NCBI GenBank assembly: GCA_023251335.1
Contig: JAHEZA010000123.1
Span: forward strand, 1 to 7,111
Source: Chitinophagaceae bacterium
GTDB lineage: Bacteria > Bacteroidota > Bacteroidia > Chitinophagales > Chitinophagaceae
Reading direction: 5' to 3'
DNA: 7,111 bases
Shown here piece after piece: positions 1-6,204 of the stretch (positions are counted from its first letter, which is position 1; the number at the start of each line of letters is the position of its first letter). The notes beneath the pieces were generated by a model. It was given only the letters and a program-made list of their open reading frames with translations, searched no databases and was not told where the DNA came from. A program made the translations under genes and the position numbers.

Positions 1-47
1 ACCTCAAACATGCCATGCTTGCGCTCTACCAGATGAGCTAATCCCCC
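1..47 (-). tRNA. tRNA-Ala(GGC), 3' part beyond window edge
   Basis: Read on the minus strand from base 47, the sequence folds as the first two arms of a tRNA. It has a 7-base acceptor 5' strand GGGGGAT, TA at positions 8-9, a D arm GCTC/GAGC around an 8-base loop containing GG, G26, and an anticodon stem CAAGC/GTTTG (one G-T pair) around the loop ATGGCAT. The anticodon GGC (plus-strand bases 12-14) reads alanine codons GCC/GCU. The variable region begins with AGGT and is then cut by the window start, so the T arm and 3' acceptor strand are not visible. The gene lies 50 bases downstream of the citrate synthase stop on the same strand and appears to have its own promoter. Confidence 0.93.
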
Positions 48-76
48 ATTTCAGCCCGCAAATATAAAGCTGAAAT
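48..76 (-). repeat. 8-bp inverted repeat around the tRNA promoter -7 element
   Basis: ATTTCAGC (48-55) and GCTGAAAT (69-76) are perfect inverted repeats separated by 13 bases. In the citrate synthase transcript this would form a hairpin shortly after the stop codon. In DNA it brackets the predicted TATATTTG element of the tRNA-Ala promoter. No T-rich tail follows it on the minus strand (the next bases are GGGGG of the tRNA), so it is not a standard intrinsic terminator. It may be a 3'-end processing or weak termination structure, an operator, or chance. Confidence 0.35.
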
Positions 77-89
77 TTTCGGTATAAAA
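59..89 (-). promoter_or_regulatory. Predicted promoter of tRNA-Ala
   Basis: The minus strand has TATATTTG at 66-59, a full match to the Bacteroidota -7 consensus TAnnTTTG. A TTTT at 89-86 lies 19 bases upstream, one base off the -33 consensus TTTG. Transcription would start near 52-54, only a few bases before the mature tRNA 5' end at 47, which is the expected geometry for a tRNA promoter. The consensus is established knowledge; the assignment here is inferred from sequence alone. Confidence 0.6.
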
Positions 90-97
90 AACAAATT

Positions 98-1423
98 TTA
101 ATCACCCCATATTTCCTCTTTTCCCTCCAGCCAAAGTTTAACCAGGCGGTTGGAAACCGATTTAGGTCTTTCGAGTGGATAGCCTAAAGCCCTGTCCCAG
201 CAAAGGCTTGCTAACACACCCAATGAACGTGCGACACCGAAAAGTACAGTATAAAATTCATACTCCACCATGCCGTAATGCACCAGCAACGCACCGCTAT
301 GAGCATCTACATTGGGCCATGGATTTTTTATTTTAGCAATTGATTGTAAAATAGGCGGCACCGTTTCATAAATGTTCCAAACGGTTTGCACCAGTTTATC
401 ATCAGGCATGTGCTTCTTACCAAATTCCATCTGCGCTTCAAAGCGCGGATCAGTTTTTCTTAACACAGCGTGCCCATATCCTGGTACCACTTTTCCTTCC
501 GAAAGCGTCTTCTTTACATACGCTTCTATTTGTTCTTTGGAAGGCAGATCACTTCCTATTTCATTTTGCATTTCGTATATCCATTTTATTACTTCCTGGT
601 TAGCCAGTCCGTGTAATGGTCCGGCCAATCCATTCATTCCCGCTGCAAATGCAAGGTAAGGGTCGCTCAACGCTGAACCCACTAAATGCGTTGTATGCGC
701 AGAAACATTACCTCCTTCATGATCTGAATGAATGGTCATGTACAATCTCATTAATTCTTTAAAACTTTCATCGTCATAACCCATCATATGTGCGAAATTT
801 CCAGCCCAGTCTAAAAGGCCATTGGGTTGAATGTGCTTTCCATTTTTATATTTACGCCGATAAACATAGGCAGCTATTCTCGGAAGCCGTGCAATCAGAT
901 CCATCGTATCATCAAACACAGACGACCAATAATCCTTTTTGCTCATCCCTTCTGCATAATTTTTAGCAAACTGGCTTTCTGTCTGAAGGGCCATAATACC
1001 TACAACAAATTGGGTCATTGGATGTGCGGTCTCGGGCAATGACTCAATAGTATCGAATACAAAATTGGGCACATGGCTTCTGCGTTGCCAGCTACTGCTC
1101 ATCAGTTGTGCATCATCGTCAGTAGGCAAATCGCCTATCAGCATCAAATAAAATAATCCTTCAGGCAACGGTTCGTTACCCCCTTCCGCTTTAGGAAGTC
1201 TTTTCTGAAGTTCCGGGATAGAATAACCGCGAAAACGAATACCATCCTGTGCATCAAGGAGAGAAGTCTCAGTTACCAGGCCGGTAATTCCGCGCATACC
1301 CATATAAATTTGCGATAGTTTCACTTCGCCGATTACTTTATCCCCATGATTTTTTATAATATCTTTTACCTCTTCCGCTACCATGTCTGCTTTGGCTTTA
1401 AACTTGTCTTTAAGTTTTCCCAT
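98..1423 (-). CDS. gltA: Citrate synthase, eukaryotic (mitochondrial) type
   Basis: This 441-residue cytoplasmic enzyme condenses oxaloacetate with acetyl-CoA to give citrate and CoA, the entry step of the TCA cycle. The catalytic triad is present: His271 (in GPLHGLANQEV), His318 (in the signature GYGHAVLRKTDPR, 315-327) and Asp373 (in NVDAHSG). The expected citrate-binding residues are His235 (in HSDHEGGN), Arg327, Arg399 and Arg419. Blocks such as HSDHEGGNVSAHT and SDPYLAFAAGMNGLAGPLHG, and the long N-terminal region (MGMRG, GIRFRGYSIPE, EPLPEGLF), match the animal mitochondrial enzyme as I remember it, not the shorter E. coli-like GltA. The start at 1423 is supported because Leu4-Lys-Asp through Met43-Arg-Gly aligns without gaps to the mature pig protein by memory; no targeting peptide precedes it. 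No Shine-Dalgarno site is visible, and a T-run sits before the ATG. The stop is TAA. A predicted promoter lies about 50-80 bases upstream. Confidence 0.97.
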   Translation of the reverse strand: MGKLKDKFKAKADMVAEEVKDIIKNHGDKVIGEVKLSQIYMGMRGITGLVTETSLLDAQDGIRFRGYSIPELQKRLPKAEGGNEPLPEGLFYLMLIGDLPTDDDAQLMSSSWQRRSHVPNFVFDTIESLPETAHPMTQFVVGIMALQTESQFAKNYAEGMSKKDYWSSVFDDTMDLIARLPRIAAYVYRRKYKNGKHIQPNGLLDWAGNFAHMMGYDDESFKELMRLYMTIHSDHEGGNVSAHTTHLVGSALSDPYLAFAAGMNGLAGPLHGLANQEVIKWIYEMQNEIGSDLPSKEQIEAYVKKTLSEGKVVPGYGHAVLRKTDPRFEAQMEFGKKHMPDDKLVQTVWNIYETVPPILQSIAKIKNPWPNVDAHSGALLVHYGMVEYEFYTVLFGVARSLGVLASLCWDRALGYPLERPKSVSNRLVKLWLEGKEEIWGD

Positions 1424-1469
1424 AATAAAAAAAATTTATGATTTAAGATTGATCTGTATAAAATGCGAT

Positions 1470-1493
1470 TGCGCTAAAGTTAACCATAGCGCA
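1470..1493. promoter_or_regulatory. 7-bp inverted repeat overlapping the citrate synthase promoter (possible operator)
   Basis: TGCGCTA (1470-1476) and TAGCGCA (1487-1493) form a perfect inverted repeat with a 10-base spacer, centred on the palindrome GTTAAC (1479-1484). The repeat overlaps the predicted -7 element, so a dimeric regulator bound here would block transcription. It could instead be a hairpin ending the permease transcript, but no T-run follows on the minus strand. The repeat is seen directly; its function is inferred. Confidence 0.35.
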
Positions 1494-1506
1494 CCTTCTA
1501 ACAAAA
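1475..1506 (-). promoter_or_regulatory. Predicted promoter of citrate synthase
   Basis: On the minus strand TTTTG at 1506-1502 is followed, after exactly 19 bases, by TAACTTTA at 1482-1475. The first matches the Bacteroidota -33 consensus TTTG and the second matches TAnnTTTG at all but the last base. A start site near 1468-1470 would leave a leader of about 45 bases. The element lies wholly within the 96-base gap after the permease stop codon, so citrate synthase can be transcribed independently of that gene. This is a prediction from sequence only. Confidence 0.5.
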
Positions 1507-1519
1507 GAAATATTTCGTT

Positions 1520-2611
1520 TTATTTTGAAGATTGCCTGTATAAATACAAAGCAAGTATTCCAAAAATAAAATTGGCCAGCCAAGCCGCTATGAAAGCATT
1601 AAAATTCCCTTTTAATGCAAATACCGAAGCAAACCTGCCAACTAAAATATAGAGCACACAAATCACGACTCCCACAGCAAGATGGAATCCGCTACCGCCA
1701 CGTATCTTCCTCGATGCGATGCACGCGCCTATAATCGTCAAAATAAAAACCGACACAGGATTGGCTGTTCTGTTTTGTTTTTCCAATATCAGGGCTTTTA
1801 CATTTCCCGAGCCGCGCATTTCTTCAAGCTTAATAAATTCATTTAATTCAGGCATTGTTAATTTATCTTTCATGTGCTCATCTATCTTCAGGTCGCGTGG
1901 CTTAAAATTAAATTTCATTTGCATCACGGCCGTATCTTTTACTGTTTCGTGAAGCCCGTTTATGGTACGCTCCATCACATTATTAAGCCGCCATCCGTGT
2001 GTGGCAGTATCCCACGCAATGTTCATCGCTCTTAAATTATAAATAAGATTGCTTTTATCAAAGCGCTGAATAAAAAAATTGCTCCCGTTTTTATTGGTTG
2101 TATCATAATAACGTATACCCGCATACGAAAATGAATCGAGCTTAAAATATTTATTGCTAATCGTAGAAGTGTTTACATAGCCGCCATAATTGAAGCTTAT
2201 ATATTTGGCGTCAAAATCAGCCCATTTCTGATTGGCTGGTGGCAACACATATTGATTAACCCACCAGAGAAAACCAGTAAATAGAAGGCCGCTTATTACA
2301 TAAGGACGAAGAAACCTTCGAAAGCTGGTGCCTGTACTTAAAATGGCAATGATCTCTGACCGGTTAGCCATTTTGGATGTAAAAAATATGACCGCTATGA
2401 AAATAAAAAGCGGGAAAAGCATGGCATCTATCCGGGGAAGAAAACCAAAATAATATTGCGTAATGATCTCTTTGGCAGATAATCCCGTCTTCGCAAAATC
2501 ATCTGTCTTTTCGCTCAGGTCCACAATTACAACGATAACAGTGAGCGCAAGAAGACAGAAGAAGAATGTTGAGAAGAATTTTTTTGCGATATACCAGTCA
2601 ATAATTTTCAT
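1520..2611 (-). CDS. LptF/LptG-family lipopolysaccharide export permease
   Basis: This 363-residue inner-membrane protein is of the YjgP/YjgQ (LptF/LptG) family, whose members form the membrane part of the LptB2FG ABC transporter that extracts LPS and passes it to the periplasmic bridge. The layout is typical: three N-terminal membrane helices (about 13-31, 62-78, 103-120), a periplasmic beta-rich domain (about 121-280), and three C-terminal helices (about 284-300, 308-331, 337-358). Family-like motifs include the cytoplasmic coupling segment NRSEIIAILSTGTSFRRFL (83-101) and the stretch NPVSVFILTIIGACIASRK before the GFHLAVG helix. Length agrees with E. coli LptF/LptG (about 360). Whether it is the LptF or the LptG partner cannot be settled here, so no symbol is given. 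No ATPase or LptA/LptC gene is adjacent. The start at 2611 places the first helix normally. The stop is TAA, 96 bases before citrate synthase. Confidence 0.9.
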   Translation of the reverse strand: MKIIDWYIAKKFFSTFFFCLLALTVIVVIVDLSEKTDDFAKTGLSAKEIITQYYFGFLPRIDAMLFPLFIFIAVIFFTSKMANRSEIIAILSTGTSFRRFLRPYVISGLLFTGFLWWVNQYVLPPANQKWADFDAKYISFNYGGYVNTSTISNKYFKLDSFSYAGIRYYDTTNKNGSNFFIQRFDKSNLIYNLRAMNIAWDTATHGWRLNNVMERTINGLHETVKDTAVMQMKFNFKPRDLKIDEHMKDKLTMPELNEFIKLEEMRGSGNVKALILEKQNRTANPVSVFILTIIGACIASRKIRGGSGFHLAVGVVICVLYILVGRFASVFALKGNFNAFIAAWLANFIFGILALYLYRQSSK

Positions 2612-2642
2612 ACAACCTCAAAAAAAGTTATTTGATTGCCGC

Positions 2643-2650
2643 CAAAAGTA
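2643..2650 (-). promoter_or_regulatory. Predicted -7 element for the Lpt permease gene
   Basis: TACTTTTG on the minus strand (2650-2643) fully matches TAnnTTTG. It would place the start site about 25 bases before the ATG at 2611. No good TTTG lies 19-21 bases upstream, so the -33 half is weak and the call rests on the -7 element and its position. Confidence 0.45.
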
Positions 2651-2778
2651 AATTAAAATACAACAGTTAATCTATAAAAGCAGGTATCTAAGTTTGATTT
2701 GTGAACTTTTTTAGAATAGTAAAGCAACATTTAATTCAAATTTCTGTTTAGCCGGCAAATGATTCGATATCTGGGAAT

Positions 2779-2794
2779 AAGAAACCGGTTTCTT
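2779..2794. repeat. Perfect 16-bp palindrome downstream of the MmcQ/YjbR gene
   Basis: AAGAAACCGGTTTCTT reads identically on both strands. It begins 13 bases after the stop codon of the MmcQ/YjbR gene. As RNA it could form a 6-bp stem with a CCGG loop. The T-run follows it on the plus strand, where no gene is seen to need it; on the minus strand an A-run precedes it and no T-run follows. It could be a weak terminator, a binding site for a dimeric protein, or chance. The rest of the 196-base gap (2612-2807) shows only the permease -7 element and AT-rich sequence. Confidence 0.4.
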
Positions 2795-2807
2795 TTTTAA
2801 AAATCTT

Positions 2808-3143
2808 TCATGTTCTTTTGATCTTACCCATGACAAGGCGATGAGAATCTTTTATAAACTGTTCCAGTTGTCTTTTACTCAATGTGCCATCTACTATAAT
2901 GGTATTCCAATGTTTTTTATTCATGTGATAACCTGGCAGTATGCAAGATGGATATTGCTCCCGCAATGTTACCGCATGTTCCGGATTGCATTTTACATTA
3001 AACTGAAGAGGCAATGATGATAAAGAAACCAATAAGAATATTTTGTTCCGTGTTTTGAAAACAAGCGTGTCTTCCCCAAAAGGAAAACTTTCGCCAACCT
3101 CATGTAATGACAAACAATAGTCTCTTAATTCTTCGATGTTCAT
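2808..3143 (-). CDS. MmcQ/YjbR family (DUF419) small protein
   Basis: This 111-residue, probably cytoplasmic protein has no signal peptide or membrane segment. It matches the MmcQ/YjbR family, which has a CyaY-like alpha/beta fold and is often proposed to bind DNA; its biochemical role is not established. Recognisable family features are an N-terminal helix ending in ESFPFGEDTLVFK (18-30), the strand motif QFNVKCNPE (47-55), the highly typical PGYHMNKKHWN (70-80), and a C-terminal helix with SHRLV (100-104). Length is normal for the family, so the gene looks complete. The start at 3143 gives the usual N-terminus (MNIEELRDYC). The stop is TGA. It stands between a terminator upstream and a 196-base gap downstream, so it is probably monocistronic. 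Confidence 0.92.
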   Translation of the reverse strand: MNIEELRDYCLSLHEVGESFPFGEDTLVFKTRNKIFLLVSLSSLPLQFNVKCNPEHAVTLREQYPSCILPGYHMNKKHWNTIIVDGTLSKRQLEQFIKDSHRLVMGKIKRT

Positions 3144-3183
3144 GTTCAGTTAGGATTGAATACTGATTATTAATTTCTCATAA

Positions 3184-3191
3184 CAAAAATA
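3184..3191 (-). promoter_or_regulatory. Predicted -7 element for the MmcQ/YjbR gene
   Basis: TATTTTTG on the minus strand (3191-3184) fully matches TAnnTTTG, 40 bases before the ATG. It lies just downstream of the terminator of the preceding gene, as expected for a new transcription unit. No clear -33 TTTG is present at the right distance. Confidence 0.45.
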
Positions 3192-3225
3192 GAAATCATT
3201 AATAAAAGTTCGTTTACTGCTGAAC

Positions 3226-3257
3226 GACAAAAAGCCATCATTGCGATGGCTTTTGTC
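3226..3257 (-). terminator. Intrinsic terminator of the M16 peptidase gene
   Basis: On the minus strand, starting 15 bases after the peptidase stop codon, GACAAAAGCCATC (3257-3245) pairs with GATGGCTTTTTGTC (3239-3226) around a 5-base loop. The stem is 13 bp with one bulged base. The GCCATC/GATGGC core is followed by a run of five T, and A-rich sequence precedes it, so this is a good rho-independent terminator. The near symmetry (A-run and T-run) means it may work in both directions. Confidence 0.8.
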
Positions 3258-3272
3258 AATTTTAAAAATATT

Positions 3273-6086
3273 CTATTCAGATTTTTCCGGCCGCAAAATT
3301 CCCATCACCACGTTGTTGGTTGATAAAAATAATTTAGCCGCATCCTGGATATCCTTTTGAGTTAACGCATTTACATATTTTTCATAATGAATAAAGTAAT
3401 CAGGGTTGTCGCCGGGAAAATAAAAGCTTTGTAATTGGCCGAGCCATGTACCATTTTCTTTGATCTGAACCCTATGCTGTTCTATCCATTGTTTCTTTAC
3501 TTTATCAAGATCTTCTTTTGTCGGACCATTTTTAATCAACGATTGAATTTCCGCGTTAGCCGCCTGCAACAGCGTATCTACCTTCTCGGGGCCGCATGGC
3601 AATTGCAAAAAGAAAGTGTAATGTGGGTATGGGATTTTTTCAAATTGAGCCTGCGTTCCGCCACCATATATTCCTTGTATCTTTTCCCGTAAATTTTCGA
3701 TAATCCGGATGTTTAAAATTTCACTAATGGCTTGTGCTTTTAAATCCAACTCATCACTATAAGAAGTTTCGCCGCTGTAAACCCCTATTATCAAAGCTTT
3801 TGGCTCTTTTCCTTTATATACATCAACATCCTTTTTGCCTTCTATAGGGCGGAGTTTGTTATCAACATAATTAAACTTTTTGGACGTGGCAGGAAGACTG
3901 GCGATATATTTTTCTAAAAGAGGTTTTAGTTCGCTTTCTGTAATATTTCCTACAAAAGTGAAATGCATTTCATGGGCATCTTCAAAATTTTCCTTGTACA
4001 TCTGCATGATCCTTGCAAGATCCAGATCATCAAAATATTCAGGTTTAGGTACTGAAATCGGCGCTAACGGGTTATGATTATACAATACTTTAAAAAGGCT
4101 ATCTATAAATACCACCTGCGGATTGGCACTTAAAAATGCAAGCTGTGCCTTATTTTTTTGAATAAATGATTTGAACAAGCTGGTATCCACGCGGGGAGAA
4201 CTACCATATAAATAAATCAATTGCATCATAGATTCCACATCCTTTACAGAACTGCTGCCGCCAAAGCCAACAGAGTTAGCCCCAAACGAAGGATGCACAT
4301 TAACTGTCTTTCCGCTAAGCGCCTTTTTTAGATCTATCGGTGAAAATTGGCCAACGCCCATGCTGCTGATAACGGATATCATGTATTCGGCGTTGTATTT
4401 GTCGTTAATACCATAAGTATTTTTTCCGCCAGGCCTCACAGCGCTCATTAATACCTGATCGTTTTTAAAATCAGTGTGTTTTAAAGTCACCGTAACGCCG
4501 TTGCTTAATGTAAAATCGGTAGTTCCCAGAACGGTATTCTGTTTAGTTGCGGTGATTTTTCCAGGCACGGGCATTTTAGTCAATAAGATCGTTGCCACTG
4601 CTTTTTCTTCATAAGGCTTTATATCCATTTTGCTCACTTCGGCTTTCACCGCAAGAATCTGGGCATCTGTTGGCAAAGTCTTTCCGGAAGCAGGTTGTGG
4701 TCCGGTGAGCGCGATAAACTCGTTGGTGTTTTCACTTAGCTTTTTCGCAATCGCATTTACATCATCCAAAGTTATCTGCGGCAATAATTCCTTGTAATAT
4801 TTTTCTTCATTTGCTATGCCGGGAATAGGTTCCTGTGTCAAAAAGTTACGAATATATTCAGATGCATAATTTGCCGATTCAGTTTTATCCTTTTCTTTAT
4901 ATGCCTGCTCAATATAATTGAGCATATCCGCCTTTGTGCGTTCTAACTCCGCCTTCGTAAATCCATATTTTATCACCCGTTCCATTTCTTCCTGGAATGC
5001 TCTAAGGCCGTTAAGGCTATCGCTGTTTCCCGTTCCGATGTATGCCTGAAACGCTTCATGACCACGCGCAAAGGACCCAAAACCAGTTCCCGCATATACA
5101 AACGGAGGGTTTTCTTTTTGGGTAAGTTCGCGCAATCGTTGATTTAAAAGATCAGAAAAAATACCTTTCACCAAATCTTTTTTATAATCGCCCAGTGTCA
5201 CATCAGCATCTACTTTTTCTGCAGAATAATGAACCTGGAAGGTATAGTTGGTAGCTTCTTTATCAGTTACCACGTCGGCTACACTTTTTTGATAAGGTGG
5301 CAATGGCGCGTTTACTCTTGGCCTTTCATTCGCAGGATTTTTATTATCACTAAAATATTTTTTGATCAGGCTTTCTGCTTTTCCCGGATCAATATCCCCT
5401 ACAACAATTACAGCCATCAAATTAGGCCGGTACCAGTCGTGATAAAATTTTCTGAGGGCGGAATAGGGTGCATTTTTTATGATGCTGTCTTTACCAATCG
5501 GAAGCCGTTCCGCATATTTGGAACCCGCCAATAACAAAGGATACACTTTCTTGTTAATGCGATCCTGTGCACCTTTTCCGAGTCGGCTTTCTTCAAGCAC
5601 AATAGGCCGCTCCCCATCAATATCATTTGCACTGTCTGTTACGTGTTGCGCCCAATCGTCTAAAATCTGGAAACCTTTATCTATGTTGGAAGGATTGTCT
5701 GTCGGGATCGGAAGGATATAAACCGTTTCATCAAAACCCGTGTAAGCATTCAGGTCACTACCAAAACCGACACCTATGGATTGAAGAAAAGAAATGATGT
5801 CGTTCTTTTTAAAATGTTTGGTGCCATTAAAAGCCATGTGTTCACTAAGGTGCGCCAGGCCTTGCTGGTCATCGTCTTCAAGAATCGAACCCGCATTTAC
5901 TACCAAACGCAGTTCTACTTTTTGTTCGGGCTTTTTGTTTTGCCTGATGTAGTAAGTAAGGCCGTTAGCGAGTTTACCGGTTACGACGTGAGGATCTTTA
6001 GGCAAAGTATCATTCAGATTTTGCTGCGCAAAAAGTGATGGAGAAATTAATAAAATAAAAATAGAAAGTAGATTTACAAATTTCAT
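3273..6086 (-). CDS. Secreted M16-family zinc metallopeptidase, PqqL-like
   Basis: This 937-residue protein is of the insulinase/pitrilysin (M16) superfamily, with both halves in one chain. Residues 1-20 form a signal peptide ending SLFA before QQ and have no lipobox Cys, so a soluble periplasmic location is predicted. The first half has the inverted zinc motif HLSEH (79-83): His79 and His83 bind zinc and Glu82 is the catalytic base. Glu166 is the likely third ligand and Glu159 the conserved helper (ER...EE spacing of 7, as in pitrilysin). Further M16 domains follow; the second half (about 520-937) carries LREKIQGIYGGG, giving the Arg800/Tyr807 pair associated with substrate binding. At the position matching the zinc motif the second half reads YNAEY (564-568) and cannot bind zinc in that way. 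Length and layout resemble E. coli PqqL (about 930). The substrate is unknown; PqqL/FusC relatives process imported proteins, but no TonB receptor gene is nearby. The stop is TAG, followed by a strong terminator. Confidence 0.93.
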   Translation of the reverse strand: MKFVNLLSIFILLISPSLFAQQNLNDTLPKDPHVVTGKLANGLTYYIRQNKKPEQKVELRLVVNAGSILEDDDQQGLAHLSEHMAFNGTKHFKKNDIISFLQSIGVGFGSDLNAYTGFDETVYILPIPTDNPSNIDKGFQILDDWAQHVTDSANDIDGERPIVLEESRLGKGAQDRINKKVYPLLLAGSKYAERLPIGKDSIIKNAPYSALRKFYHDWYRPNLMAVIVVGDIDPGKAESLIKKYFSDNKNPANERPRVNAPLPPYQKSVADVVTDKEATNYTFQVHYSAEKVDADVTLGDYKKDLVKGIFSDLLNQRLRELTQKENPPFVYAGTGFGSFARGHEAFQAYIGTGNSDSLNGLRAFQEEMERVIKYGFTKAELERTKADMLNYIEQAYKEKDKTESANYASEYIRNFLTQEPIPGIANEEKYYKELLPQITLDDVNAIAKKLSENTNEFIALTGPQPASGKTLPTDAQILAVKAEVSKMDIKPYEEKAVATILLTKMPVPGKITATKQNTVLGTTDFTLSNGVTVTLKHTDFKNDQVLMSAVRPGGKNTYGINDKYNAEYMISVISSMGVGQFSPIDLKKALSGKTVNVHPSFGANSVGFGGSSSVKDVESMMQLIYLYGSSPRVDTSLFKSFIQKNKAQLAFLSANPQVVFIDSLFKVLYNHNPLAPISVPKPEYFDDLDLARIMQMYKENFEDAHEMHFTFVGNITESELKPLLEKYIASLPATSKKFNYVDNKLRPIEGKKDVDVYKGKEPKALIIGVYSGETSYSDELDLKAQAISEILNIRIIENLREKIQGIYGGGTQAQFEKIPYPHYTFFLQLPCGPEKVDTLLQAANAEIQSLIKNGPTKEDLDKVKKQWIEQHRVQIKENGTWLGQLQSFYFPGDNPDYFIHYEKYVNALTQKDIQDAAKLFLSTNNVVMGILRPEKSE

Positions 6087-6113
6087 AAACGAATGATTTT
6101 AATTGATAAAGAA

Positions 6114-6121
6114 CAAAAGTA
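6114..6121 (-). promoter_or_regulatory. Predicted -7 element for the M16 peptidase gene
   Basis: TACTTTTG on the minus strand (6121-6114) fully matches TAnnTTTG and lies 27 bases before the ATG at 6086. The same octamer occurs upstream of the Lpt permease gene. No clear TTTG lies 19-21 bases upstream, where the sequence is pyrimidine-rich on the minus strand. Confidence 0.45.
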
Positions 6122-6151
6122 AAAGAGATGAAAAGAAATGTATGTTAAATG

Positions 6152-6177
6152 TTATTTGAATATACTTCTTCAAATAA
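6152..6177. repeat. 9-bp inverted repeat between rimO and the M16 peptidase gene
   Basis: TTATTTGAA (6152-6160) and TTCAAATAA (6169-6177) form a perfect stem with an 8-base loop. It begins 27 bases after the rimO stop. The stem is almost all A-T, and no strong T-run follows on the minus strand (CATTTAACAT), so it is at best a weak terminator for rimO. It could also be an operator upstream of the peptidase promoter at 6114-6121. The rest of this 118-base gap is AT-rich with no further structure that I can see. Confidence 0.35.
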
Positions 6178-6204
6178 AAATATATCTATTTACTAAAAAT
6201 ATTT

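Noticed and set aside
372..659. Plus-strand open frame inside citrate synthase
   Set aside because: It lies wholly antisense to a well-supported gene, has a Cys/Ser/Pro-rich composition typical of shadow frames, and matches no family I recognise. The same applies to 827-1042, 1719-1952, 3435-3692, 3880-4077, 5229-5534, 5479-5721, 5781-6038 and 6496-6831.
1383..1652. Plus-strand open frame spanning the citrate synthase/permease gap
   Set aside because: It overlaps both flanking genes antisense and covers the predicted citrate synthase promoter. It has no recognisable domain and no plus-strand promoter in front.
2463..2651. Plus-strand open frame over the permease start
   Set aside because: It is mostly antisense to the first membrane helix region of the permease, is short, and resembles no known family.
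3226..3257. Small RNA or riboswitch at the hairpin before the MmcQ/YjbR gene
   Set aside because: The stem with its T-run just after the peptidase stop is fully explained as an intrinsic terminator, and there is no further conserved-looking structure in the gap.
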